From assembly GCF_901709675.1 (NCBI RefSeq), contig NC_051092.1, positions 14,174,991 to 14,238,990 on the forward strand: a DNA stretch of 64,000 nucleotides. The letters are read 5' to 3'. This DNA comes from Syngnathus acus (Eukaryota > Chordata > Actinopteri > Syngnathiformes > Syngnathidae). This document shows, in pieces, positions 1-11,885 of this stretch; position 1 is the first letter of the stretch, and every line of letters starts with the position of its first letter. Made by a program: the position numbers and the translations under genes. A model generated the notes under the pieces. It did no database searches. It worked only from the letters and a program-made list of their open reading frames with translations, and was not told where the DNA came from.

Positions 1-3000
1 CGATGGGAGCGACTGGTAATGGTGCAGCTCCAGCTGACAGGAGAATCTATAAAGTGCAGATCAGCGTGTTACCAATTAACTTGTAGTAAATTTCAGGACA
101 GCATCACAAAATTCAACCCTATCATTTAATTAATTTCCTATGCCAAGACAAAATGTGCTACGTGTTTTAATCATAGGTTATCATTTATTTTCCAAAATGT
201 TTCATGAAAAATTTGTAAAATTGTGAGCAAGAAACAATTACCAGTTGGTGCAAAAACCAAGGCCAAACACTGCCATCTATTGGCTTGTTCGTGTCAGCGC
301 AGCGTCTGCTAATCACAGAACGGGTTTGCTGACTTATACGAGATGAGTTGTTGCAAATTACATTGTAAAAGAACATTGTCCATATTGTTCATTGGTGTTC
401 AATTCCTTTTGTTGACTAAGCTTTGACAAAACACCCTCAATAGTTGTTTTTCTTCTTGTGTAAAGATCTCAATTATCTGTTTTGTCACAGGTTCTGTACA
501 CTAAGTAAACAAACAACCCATAGCATAGCCGCCTTCAAGGCATGAGACTGAACTTATTACGCAATGTAAATATTTAAAGGTTATCACGAAAGGCACACTT
601 TTGTTAATAGACCAAAATGAGTGCTGACATTGTGCATACATACAAAACAATTTACACACAAACAAAATCACGGATGTTGACAGCACACCTACCGGGCGGA
701 AAAATGCTGAGAAATGCTTTTGGAGGCCTGGCGCAAAACATGATGGAGGACTTTCACCAGTTGCTCTTGAATCCATCCGACATCCTCCTGCACATCTGGC
801 AACCACTCTAAAAGTCTACATGAGACATTCGAATTAAAATCGACACAAAAACGTCCACATCAATATGTATCAATGATGAAGTCTAGCAGTACCTGAGAGT
901 CAAAGACAAAGCGGACTCAAGCGGGAGAGTGTAGGGCAGCATCATGGCAGATGCCATCCTGAAAGGAAGCAGGTTGCCAAGCGACTGCACTAGGCTCCTT
1001 CTCTCTGTGCAGGCTTCAATTAGGGCTGCAGAGGGAAGCACAGTTGAGTACAAAAGCACCCACAGAAGCTGCCAAAAAGCATTTTTGAAACAATTACACA
1101 TGGATTTTGTGCTTCCGTTACCTTTGTGGAGAGTTGGCGGAAGGCGTACAATGATGTGCTCCTCTATTGAGGGATAAACGGGCAACGGTCCATCGACCGT
1201 ATTGATCTTTTCCTCCTCTTCAACATCGTTGACATCAACATGAACGTAGTCAACTTGCTCCTGATGCTCTTCTCTGTTAGCCAGCAGGGCTCTGTCTATG
1301 TGAGGTTCGCCGGAATTGAGCAATCCTAAAAATAGAAATATCAGGTTTGTTAACAAAATGAACTTTGAAGATGCTTGAAAAACAAAACTCTAAATCACAT
1401 TGTGTTGATTCCTACCATTCTTCTTCAGGAAGTGCAGTGCGTCATTATAACCCTGTTTACACATGGCTTTCATAACCTAGACACGACAAAATCATTAAGT
1501 TCACTCTCGTTCATGGAATGTGTACATAGATTGAGAAAGGCGCCGCCTTCAAGTGACCTTACCATCGGATCAGGTGGGAAAAGCGCCCGGGAAATTCTGT
1601 AAAGGTTGGTGAGGGTGAATTGGATGCTGGTGTTGGTGAAGCGGAGCTCATGTATGTTGGTGGAGGTGTCTCGCGGACAGATATCGCTCTCGCCAGAGAA
1701 CGGCGACACGGTGATTGTGTTCTTTAGCTCATAATGAGGCAAGTTGTCCGAGATTCCCCCGTCGACGTATCGCTGCATAAAAGAAATACAGACACAAATT
1801 GTGCTTTAGTTTCCGGCATCACCGATTATTTCTCTCTTTTTTGATGACAATGGATTCAATTGATTCAGTCAGCGGCGAAGAGATTATTCCTCAGCAAATC
1901 TATCAAATGTCTTGTCACTTTTTTTTTTTTCTTTTTTCTCAACCAGCCTCTTTCAAAGTTCTGAGATTTATTGTTCTGCAAAGACAAGCTATCTATTTAC
2001 TTTGAATGATAGAATGAGGTGGTTGGGTTCAAAATGACATATCTAAGTATTTTTTTTCCTCCATCAGCAGGTCTGCAGTAAACTTCAAATGACTTTTCTT
2101 GATGATATCAGCAAATTCCCTTAAAAAGACCAAAATAATACATTTTGTTGCTTTGTGCAGCCAGGTCAGCATTGAAAATGAGAATCTGTTCTCAACTGGG
2201 CCAAATAAACATGACTGGTAAATAAAATAGATTTAGATTTAGTTTGACAGCTATGCTGAATTTAGACTGAATTTCAAAGAAAAGGCAGTTGGGCATTTTT
2301 TTGTTAGTATTTTTTTTTTAGGGGGTGGGGGGACTAAGATAGTTTAATTCCTCTTATGATGAATGTTTTTACTGAGACTGTTGCTCATCAAAACAGGCTC
2401 TGTTTGTCAACTGATGTGATCAGCGTGACCTCAGTATCTGCTCCGCAGAGGGTAAGAGAGGACAGAACGACCCGACAAGTCCGAGCTACAAGCTGCAGAG
2501 GGGAAAATGCTGGGAGCTGTCATTGAGCAACATTTCGTAGAAGACTTCAGTGCTACTGTCAGCGAGTCCAGAGAAACACAGAAGTTCAAATGTGCTCATT
2601 AATGAGAAACAAAATCCTGAAGTTTTGTTTGAGCACATTCATAGCCATTCACAAAAGCACTTTTCCTTTTTAGTAGAAGAGCTAAAAATAAGCAATAAAA
2701 GTAAATGTAATACGCCAAACAAATATATCAAACGTTTTCCCCATTGAAATTCATAGAAATGCCAGTTCAAGACCCACAAAAAATCTAATGTGTTTTTACT
2801 ACAACAAAAACAGCACCCAGCACACAATAATGATATTGTGCTCATCCTGATTATGATGATATGACATTCTAATTTATTGATACACACTTGTACGGCCATT
2901 TTAAATGTGCTATTCATTGCTATTGACCCTTGTCATGCATGCATAATGCTACTCACCACTCCTTGCAGTGTGGGAGGAATAATGCCACAATACACTGGGA

Positions 3001-4138
3001 TGTAGGCACTGCAAACACATGCCTGTAGGAAACAAAAGAAATTTAATACATCAGTATTAACACTTCCAAACCTGAAGGACTAATAATCTGGCATTAGTTT
3101 AATATTAATAAAGCTAATTAACATTCATACCTGCACAATCTCCTCCTTGTTGTTGAAGTGAGATACAAGCACATTTTCTCCATCTGTTACTCTGGTCAGA
3201 GAGATTCCCAGCCTCCCGTTTGCAAGCTGGTGAGAGTCAGTGGGCAGAGTGCGCTGCAACATGAAGCGCACGATCTTCACCAGGTTGAAGGAAGGATGCA
3301 TGGGACCGAGGAAGCGCTTTCTTGCTTCCTTGGCGACCTCAATGATACTGGCACCAGCTTCTCCTGTGTAGGCAACAGGACAAGGAATGAAATTGGTTTT
3401 TAAAGCCAGAGCAGTACTATTCAGAAGACAATTATGTACAATTTCAAAACCATAGTGATTAAAAAGCTGTTATGCATGATGTCACATGTTTTTTTCTTGA
3501 GTGTTATCAGTGGAAAGTCAAAAGATACATTTGTTTTGCTTTCTCATTGCCTTTTTGTGAATGAAATGAGTGATGGGAAAAGGTGCCCTGGGTGGTTTAA
3601 CCACTTCTCCGTTAATATATTTGTAATTTTATTTGAGGATCACCTTCCTTTACGTTATACAAGTCTGCCCCTTATGGGACAGGCTGGAGGTCACAACAAC
3701 TGTTGCACTTTATTACACAATGTACTACTATTAATTACTACGTATATTTCACCAACTCTGCTAACAGGCCAATAACAGAAAAAAAGTAGCACTCCAGTCG
3801 TGTCCAGTATGCGGACGTCATGCAATTCAGACTTTGCAAGCAGAAGTTCTCACTTTCGAAAGATTAGCAGCCGTGTACTGCACTCTAGAACAGTTCCAGA
3901 GGCCAGCCATCATAAATTGTGAGGCCGATTAGTTACAATCGTGTGACATACCAAGGCACACGCCGGTGACCAGCGCGGTGGCGGTGAGCGCTCCGGCTGA
4001 AGCCCCATAAATGTGCTTGGCGTTGTGCACCAGGAACGGAGCCTGCTCCAACAGGCAGCTGGCGACACCAACATGGTAGATGCCCAGGAATCCGCAACCT
4101 GCGAAAGAGATGTTCCATGACGAGTCCAAGGGGAACAT
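1..4138 (-). CDS. pnpla2: Patatin-like phospholipase domain protein 2 (adipose triglyceride lipase, ATGL); 3' end beyond the window
   Basis: Hydrolyses the first ester bond of triacylglycerol at lipid droplets (family knowledge). Nine coding exons on the minus strand join in one frame through GT-AG sites: 4138-3952, 3363-3131, 3022-2957, 1772-1563, 1476-1416, 1325-1122, 1025-893, 815-693 and 46-1 (cut by the edge). About 421 codons are visible; human ATGL has 504. The start is the ATG at 4138, giving [16 protein letters not shown]. Seen: oxyanion-hole GCGFLG at residues 14-19, lipase motif GASAG with Ser47, and DGG with Asp166, the same positions as the human catalytic dyad. Exon 6 is a Glu-rich, poorly conserved linker. 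Exon 8 carries EWLPDVQED, and the last piece reads [11 protein letters not shown], which resembles the human C-terminal half. PNPLA3 is less likely, because the N-terminus matches ATGL closely and the neighbours are those of PNPLA2. No break was seen. Confidence 0.95.
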
Positions 4139-4483
4139 CGCGTGCGTTGACAGGCGGATCGAATGGACGCCAGCCGGGGTCCCTCCCCGATTTGGGGACT
4201 AAATAAAGTTTTAAATCGGTCCGCTTTTGTTAGGTCGGAGTGCCGCTCGGATTTTGCTAGCTGTCTTTTACATGCTGTGTTCAATCCGGTAGCGAATAGC
4301 GTTGAGATCTCTGGCGATTCCGTAGGGTAACCTTTGTCCCAAATAAAACCACTAAATTCACATGTTTAAAACAAAACAGTAGTAGAAGAAGCGAAAATAA
4401 GCTTTTACTGAGTAAATAAAATATGTCCCGAAGCGAATTATTCCGACACAGTGATTAACCCTGGTTTGCTCCCGAACAGTTAC

Positions 4484-4493
4484 GCTTTTATGC
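4484..4493 (-). promoter_or_regulatory. Candidate TATA-like box of pnpla2
   Basis: On the minus strand the sequence reads GCATAAAAGC, about 350 bases upstream of the pnpla2 start codon. A TATA box here would place transcription start near 4455 and give a 5' UTR of roughly 320 bases with no intron. This rests on motif and position only; no transcript evidence is available. Confidence 0.25.
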
Positions 4494-6109
4494 ATAAAGG
4501 GGCGGGCACTGTAACTTCAGTGGCCTCTCACAATTGAGAACACGAATGACGTTGACGAATCAAAATTGACGTGTTAACCTTGTGACCAATTACAAGCCGC
4601 GGTGTTGTCGCCCAAGTGAATGCGATTATGATAGGACGATTTGCACAGTAAACAAACGTCACGTGAGATTTTAGTTTTTGTTTTGTATTTTTTTGCTAAT
4701 TGTATTTGACGATGTGTTTTCATAATTTATATATTCTCCTAATTATTGACGTTGGCTGATGTAATGACAGTTCACTCCGTAAACATTAGAGATATACATT
4801 CCCAACTTTTATTGAGTCAAGGCACCATTAAAAAAATCTCACCACTAACAAAAACGTCACAAAAAGTATTACTGGAATAATGACGATCTCGTTGTAATTT
4901 ACACACAAACGTACTGACGTAGTGTGCAATATGGACCTGTTTAATTAAACAGATATCTGATGTAATCACCAGAAAGATTATTTTGTATACAGGTTTATTG
5001 TGCCCTCTGCTCTTAATTCATTTTTAATTGGATAAGGAATTGTTTTGCCTGTACGTCAACGGCATGAATATAGGTCAACAATGAATAAGTAAAAATTGGA
5101 TGTCATACAGCACCTCTGATGATCTCTCACCCCGATTGTGAATGACGACAATACAATTAACAACATTCTTCTACGACCCATAATCTAGGTGTATTTTTTA
5201 TATTTGTGGATAATGTTTATTTTTTATTTTGTTGTCATGGCAACGATGATACCCCGTGCTGGAAAACATATTATAGGAACATGTACAAATGGGACCGTGA
5301 CCCCTTGAATTGGTCTCAAAGTCACTGGGAAAGCCTGTTTCACAACAAGTAGTGTCGAAATTCAGAATCCCATGCATTCTTGGAGAATGTCATCCTTGTA
5401 TTAATAGTTGTTTTGAATGATGTTTTTCTGCGATGTTCCTTTCAGAATGTTCTTGAGCAGTGATTGTAGTGACAACATGATTCCTCAGAGAGGATATTCT
5501 CTTGTGCAACTACTTTAGAAGATAGTAAAAAAATTGTATTGATTGTGGACAGACAAAACAAGATTATATTTGACTAAAACATCCACATTGTCACCATAGT
5601 TTTTATCCATTCTGTATTACATGAAGTTTTATGACAATTTGCATTTGAACATTTCGTGATTATATACCGTCCGTCTCTATCCAACTACTATTTATCAATT
5701 TCGTGGCTCGCGATACAGTACTTTTACGTATACAATATGAAAGGGGTAGTAAACAGCGCCCCCGGCTGGCTGATAGCAATATACCCAGCGTCAGTGCGTA
5801 GTTGCATTTTGTCTACTTAATCCCGCCTTCGGTTGAAACCTTCGCGGCACCCACCAAGAGACGTTCGTTTTGTTTCCACAAGAGCCAGAGGGGCGGAGAT
5901 TGTCGCTTTTGAATTGAAAATCCACGTTGTAATCTTCTGCCGCTACTCGACTGTATCCAAAACGAACATAGTTCGAAGTGACGTAGGACGTTTCACTTTT
6001 TGACCCAGTTGAATTTAAGGAAGTCCAAATCGTGTCAGAGAAGAGTCTTTCCTCAAATTAGGGAACTTTAGGATAACAATAATAAGATAAGAACACCTAT
6101 ATTGTAAAA

Positions 6110-6186
6110 CGAATCGCGATATTAAAAGACCACCAAGTCATAGACTCACGGCTAAAGTTCACGTTTACAGTACAGTATACTGTATG
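6110..6186 (+). other. pidd1: Possible non-coding first exon (3' end) of pidd1
   Basis: A good splice donor (TATG followed by gtgagt) begins at 6187, and a good acceptor (ctcacag) ends at 6354, nine bases before the pidd1 ATG. Together they suggest a short 5' UTR intron at 6187-6354. The left boundary of this exon is a guess. Confidence 0.3.
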
Positions 6187-6279
6187 GTGAGTACAAGCTA
6201 TAGCTACCATTCGTTTATCTTAAGAACGGGTATCATATATTTTCTCAGTATTTTATCTCGTGTTCACTTTACTGACACT

Positions 6280-6299
6280 AAACATGTCTGGACGTGTTC
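6280..6299 (+). promoter_or_regulatory. Candidate p53 response element of pidd1
   Basis: Two decamers lie head to tail with no spacer. AAACATGTCT at 6280-6289 matches the p53 half-site RRRCWWGYYY at all ten positions. GGACGTGTTC at 6290-6299 matches nine of ten; the exception is G at the first W position. The site ends 64 bases before the pidd1 ATG, probably inside a short first intron. PIDD1 is a known p53-induced gene in mammals, so the location fits. Binding is inferred, not shown. Confidence 0.55.
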
Positions 6300-6363
6300 C
6301 ACGTATATGAAGCAGATAAGAAAACGCGGCCACATCACTTGACTTTTGCTCACAGTCAACTTA

Positions 6364-9300
6364 ATGGAAAAAAGTAGCGAGGAAGAGAAAACCAACGATG
6401 GAGATAAAGCTGCTGATTGTAGATTAGAAGATGAGGATGTTGTAGTGACATCTACGTCTCAATGTGGGGAAGCAGACTGTTCTGAGATTTTAGGGAAGGA
6501 ATTGCAACGGGTGTGCAATGAGCAGCTGGAATCGGAGAGGACACCCGGAGTGCAAAGGCAAAATGATGAGAGAGATGCTGCCTCCTGCTTCATGGACACC
6601 TGCAACCCTTCCATATCCAGCCTTTCGTCATCATCGTCCTCCTCTATGTTGTTTCTCACACCACCCTTACCTCCTTCTGTGGAGCTCTCAGCTGTCTTGA
6701 CTGATACCAGGCTGACCTTGGATGTCTACCTGGGAGGAGCAGCTGCACTGCCGCTGCTATGGGGTTCCATTCCGGGACACCTCCGGAGGCTCCGTTATTT
6801 GCGACTTGGTTCTGAGGATAAAAGTGCACTGGATGGTGCCCTGAGTGTCCTTCCACATTTGACAGGACTACGTTCACTTGCCATACGAGGTACTTAAAGT
6901 ATATTTCTCACACATTCAAGGCTGCAGATACGCTCCAATGTAGAACACAAGGTGACCCCAAGTAGACAAAATTAATAACTGCAGTAAATAAATATAATAT
7001 AATACTTATATAAATAATATAAATAAATATATAGTAAATAAATGACCACTACTTTTACTTTCAAATTATAATTTCAAAACAATGTAGCTCATTTACCTCT
7101 GTTTTTCTCTCTTTTAAGGGCACTGTTTTTATGATGCACAAGGAAATCCCTTGCCTGGCCTCCTCACCACTTTGCCCACATCCCTTGTCTCGCTCTCCCT
7201 CCTGGTGCACGTGGATCTCTCCTTCAACCAGCTCTCCGTCCTTCCATCATGTCTTCTCAGCTTACCTGCGTTGTCCGCCTTGCTCCTGTGTCACAACCGC
7301 TTTTCGGAACTTTCCACTGATATTGGCCAGCTGTCCAGCCTCACCTATCTGTCCCTCATTGGAAACAAGCTGGTTTCCCTGCCTGCGAGTTTAGGCCAGC
7401 TGAAAGAGCTACAGACACTGGATGTCTCAGATAACCTCCTTGAGGAGCTGCCCAATGAAATTGGTTCTTTGGGAGAGCTTGTTAAGTTTGAACTTTCCCA
7501 CAACAAACTGAAGAGGCTACCGGACACGATGGGTATGAGTAATGATTTGGTGTGTTCATGATTCGTGTGAGGCAAATGAAAATGCTAACCAAATGAAATC
7601 ACTTGTTCTTGGCTGTGCCCAGGCTCGCTCCGTTCCCTGAGGGAGCTTGTCATCTTTAGCAATGACCTCCGCTTCTTACCATCCTGCCTGAATGATTTGC
7701 CGTTGCTGAAAATGGATGTTCGAGATAATCCTTTGGGGCGACCGCCGACACCTCCACCTGTTTTCTCACCAGATGAAGGACAACCAAACATTCCTGAGTT
7801 GCATCTACTATTCAACCAGCACAGGTAAACATGTTTATTTTCTAAGTTTATCTTTGTTTGTAATTTTTCCTAACATATGACAATAAACACAATTTCGCTC
7901 CTTTGACAGTTTTAGTGTTACGTCTTCTGGATGTCATGTGTTTCTCCCAGGGGGGACGCAGCTGCTGTTCCCCCCAGGGTGCCTGCAGTCGCCGACAACT
8001 CTGGAGTGGGCAGAGAGAAGACCACAACGAAAATGGGTGTTGCTGGGGGAGCATGACATTCTCCTCAGTCGTCCACTGGAACTTCGTCCTCATGGCGTTT
8101 CATTTCTTAAGGTGCTGCACTTTGAAATGCGTTGCGCTTAATCCAAAATATTCTGTATGTCGAGACTCAACTTTCTTGCAGCCGGTCGAGGTGTGCATTG
8201 CACATCACCGCAGAAAATGGAAGGAGGTGGTGGTGCGCAAGTATGACGGAACCTCGTGGAACACTTTGCCTACTTCTCTCAGGAAAGGAAGTGAAAGACA
8301 CAGCATTCACTCTTTGGAGCGTCCAGCCAGAGTAAATCAATATCACATACTCTACTAACCATTGTTTGAAACAAATTTTGTTTTAGTAAATTTGTTGTGT
8401 TTCTGTATAGCTGGCTTGTTGTTCCGTGAGCCAGTTTTCCTGGTTCATCGTGATAGCCCGTCCAGTGACGGACAGCTGCTCAGTTTCCCCAGCAGGAGCC
8501 CTGTTAGTGTCCAGTGCTCACCCTGGAGTCAAGCTCAACTTCCCCCCAGACTCCACCAGTCAAACCCGCACCATAACTTTACAGGTAGTCACTGATTGTG
8601 TATAATATACTGTCTGCAAGATATACACGGTGGGAAAAGTCAAACACTGAATAATTTCCGCTGGCGTAGGTGCTGCAGGTGTCAGTGTCAGAAGTACAGG
8701 TGTTGTGCGGTGATCCACAAGCTAGTGTCAGTCCTCTCCTCTGCCTCTCACAAACTCCCAGCATGCATTTCCTGCAGCCAGTCAAAGTTCAAGTTCCACT
8801 GCCGCCAGGGGTCACAGGTGCGATCACGTTTTAGATGGTTTTGTTTATTTCTTATTTTGTGTACAATTTCTAGGCATGATTTAAAAAATACACAGTACTG
8901 TGCAAAAGGTTTATGTGCTCGTTTTCCTTCAATTATTTATTACGTTGACTTTCTTTTTCATATTGATGTTGGGTTTGTGTCCAGGTCACACAGTTGACAA
9001 ATCCTGTTTGTATCTGCTGCGCGGAGACTCCACTGCCCAAACTTGGACAGACATCACATCACAAGTGTCTCTCTATGTTACGCACTTGTACGCCATTTTC
9101 TACATTAAACATTTCTCCTGGTAAGTATCTAATGAAAGCTGGACATATTGAACATTTTAGCGTTACAACTTCTGTTTATGATCACAGGTACTGGTTGTGG
9201 TACAAGACTCAGAGTTGTGTTGGTGGCATGGTTAGAAAGGTGTACCAAAGGCTAAAGCAGTTTAAAGTCCAGTTCATGGCTCTCCAACGGAAAACGGATC

Positions 9301-11495
9301 CTTCACAAGTCCTGCTGCAGTGTTTACCAGCTACCAAGGTGGGTGTTTGGATGGCAGTAAAATGAAAACACCGCTGCTGTTTCGCTAACGTCCCCTGCGA
9401 CTCGGCCCGTGAGAAGAAAACTCATGTTGGTTAGTTCATTCCTTTGCAGGTGGAAGACAGAGTGCAGTCACTGTCAGAACAGTACGAGGGACCCCAGCCT
9501 TCAGACCTGTGTGACCTTCTGGAAGGAGAGCAGTTCTTTGCCGGCTTTGAAAGAGGTTTAGATATCTGCACAGGTCAGAAGTCTTATTTTATTAACAAGT
9601 CAATATTTTGGCAGCTCAGGTTTTGTTGGTTTCCTGCTCTCACCAGACAGACCAGACTGTGTCGAGGGAAGACTGTGTTTTGTGTTTTACTCCAGTCTGA
9701 AGAATTTGAAGGAAGTTTACATCTCTCCTGCAAAGGGCCTCCAGGGTCCAGTGAGAGGAGAAGTATGACATTTTTCTCAATAACCACAGCGGCTAAAAAT
9801 GTACAACGCATGAACGTTTATAAAAGGCAATTTCCAATCCCAAAAGGTCTTTTGATGAATATGATTTTTCTCTCTTTTGTTAATTACAGGATAAATGCCC
9901 ACCTTGTATTTTAAGATTCACTTATTGTTAATCATGTTGAAAGGATGAAGATGCTATTCGAAGTAACATCATCCTGACAGTGACTCCTATTCCACAGGTT
10001 TCTTTTTACAGAGGCGAGATTCCCAGTAGTTTACCAAAGGAAGTAGTGAGCAAGAGGAAAGGACATGACAGCCAATGGCTTGCAACTTTACCGCTAAGAC
10101 TTCCTGTCAGTTGCAAACCTGTTTTCAGTTGACACATTTTTTCCCCCTGCCACAATTTCACATGCCTTTCTGCTGTTTTGCCAGGCGCTAGGTGCCGACA
10201 ACAAGTACATAACTGAAGAATTCCAGCTTCCTCCTTTGAATCTCGGAGACCCCGAGAGTGGCTACCTGACAGAAGCCAATCTGCTGTCCATCTCACTCCA
10301 GATTGGACAGGATTGGCGCGTTATTGGCATCAATCTTGGCTTAAACTACCAGGAGTTAGACCGCATTCAATATAAATACAGGTTTGTATTGGCAAACAAA
10401 CGAATCTCCTGCAATGTCAATCCAACCATATTGGAAATATAAATATGGATTTATTTGACTGAATTGCTTTCTATGGCTCTTCATTTGTAAAACGAAAGGA
10501 AATACAAAATATACACTAGTATTGACGCAGATCATTAATTACTACTACAGCTCAAATAATAAGTTCAAATGAAGCCCCTTAATGTTTAAAAACATGAAGT
10601 CATAATAAAATAGACATTTTTAAAAGCAGGATAAACGTAAAATAGTATAACTGATTTTTGTTTCTGTGTAAGTGCAGCTAAACGAAAGCAAGATATTGAG
10701 TGAGATGACTGCAGTGGGAGAGAAATGGTAGAGAATTTTGATCGTTTTAATCTGCGCTGTTTGGTGCTATTAAGCCATCTGGGACATTGCAGGAGATTAC
10801 ACACACAGTCTGACGCTCATCTCCCCCCACCACCACCACCCCCTGCGTGCTCCTCATGCTCGTATGACACATCCTGCAGGCGTACAAGCAAAGCTAACAG
10901 CTCTAATGTCCGCTTTCATGGTGGTTAATGTTATTTTCATAATAGATGGATTTAAGATGCCTTTTATGAGACAGGTGATTTTTTTTATGGTTCTATAGGA
11001 TGTATTTGCTTTCCTGGTGTATACTTGGTGATTAGCATAATCAATATTTACAAAATAGTTCAGCACATGCTGTAAATTATGGTCATAAAATGATAAATGT
11101 GGTGCCTTGATGTCAGAGTGTTCCAATATAATTTTGCCCAAAGCACTTTCCAATGTTTTCATCACGCACACATTTTTCACAAACAGGTGGTGGCTAAATA
11201 CTGCATCACTGTAGTATGGAGGTTCATTAACTACTGACATTCTGCTCTTCTCACCAGGGACAATCTTGGAGCTCTGGTGCTGGACATGCTCTTTCACTGG
11301 GCCCAAGGACAGAAGACCGCCGGGCCCGGGGCGGTGTCCCGATTGAAGGCGGCCATGATTGAGAGTGACAGGAGAGACATTGCAGATGAGCTCGAAGACA
11401 TAGTCAGTCTGGGAAAGCAAAAGTACACCGAGTCACTGAGGAGAGTGGGACTGGAGGCGGGGAGGAGCAGTCCCTTCTGTGAAAGCCAGCAGTAG
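6364..11495 (+). CDS. pidd1: p53-induced death domain protein 1 (PIDD1)
   Basis: Scaffold of the PIDDosome that recruits RAIDD and activates caspase-2, and of a RIP1/NEMO complex (family knowledge). Coding exons: 6364-6889, 7119-7532, 7623-7824, 7910-8111, 8182-8331, 8411-8584, 8670-8817, 8985-9120, 9188-9338, 9450-9573, 9647-9762, 9998-10105, 10185-10381 and 11258-11495. They sum to 2,886 bases, 961 codons plus stop (human 910). Order seen: acidic, Ser-rich N-terminus (about 1-110), leucine-rich repeats (about 150-375), first ZU5 (from about 381), second ZU5/UPA region (about 510-815), and a death domain (about 836-930). Autocleavage motifs: QFS at 506-508, where human has HFS, and intact HFS at 648-650; their spacing of 142 residues equals the human spacing. 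The start is the ATG at 6364; an in-frame TTG at 6346 precedes the likely splice acceptor. slc25a22 follows on the same strand, as in human. Confidence 0.95.
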
Positions 11496-11885
11496 AGAAG
11501 TTCTCACTGGGTGCAGGTGGCTTTTCTGTTTATTTGTCCTATTTTACACAACCACAGTATGCACTACATTGGATTTGTTTTATCTAACGTGCCAACAGTC
11601 CACTTAAAAAAAAATTATCAACTCAAAGAGATTTTAATTATGTTGTCAAACCTTTGAATTTGGATCCTCTTGGTTTCAATCTGATAAGATTACAGGGAGG
11701 TAGCTGAGCAAACACTAAATGTTGCTAAGCTTTCACTCACTTTTGACTCAGAAAGTTCACAAAGTGTTTTTTACTTGTCACAAAAATCATTTTAGCTCTC
11801 TGTTGATCATGCAACAGAATGCTCATTTCGAATTGATACATTTCTATCCTTTTTATTGTGTGAATAAAACCAACTGCTATGAAAA
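11496..11885 (+). other. pidd1: pidd1 3' UTR with polyadenylation signal
   Basis: The UTR follows the TAG at 11493-11495. The first good AATAAA is at 11863-11868, so cleavage near 11885 is expected. The 3' end is inferred from the signal only. Confidence 0.5.

Larger units (their letters stand above)
4139..6186. other. Divergent intergenic interval between pnpla2 and pidd1
   Basis: About 2 kb between two genes transcribed away from each other. It should hold both promoters. I see no coding exon and nothing resembling RPLP2, which lies between PIDD1 and PNPLA2 in human. A near-palindromic RFX-like X-box (GTTGTCATGGCAAC) lies at 5231-5244. The rest is AT-rich single-copy-looking DNA. Confidence 0.6.

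Noticed and set aside
3910-4284. Long frame overlapping the pnpla2 start, apparently an upstream open reading frame
   Set aside because: Its first codon is TTG, not ATG, and no ATG opens it before the pnpla2 start; the ATG nearest its start, at 4273, is in another frame and is followed at once by TAA. There is no support for translation.
6346-6363. In-frame extension of pidd1 upstream of the ATG
   Set aside because: It begins with TTG and contains a likely splice acceptor ending at 6354, so it is intron and 5' UTR.
10725-11420. Frames overlapping the last pidd1 intron and the antisense of its last exon
   Set aside because: The sense exon 11258-11495 is explained by the pidd1 death domain; the others have no family match.
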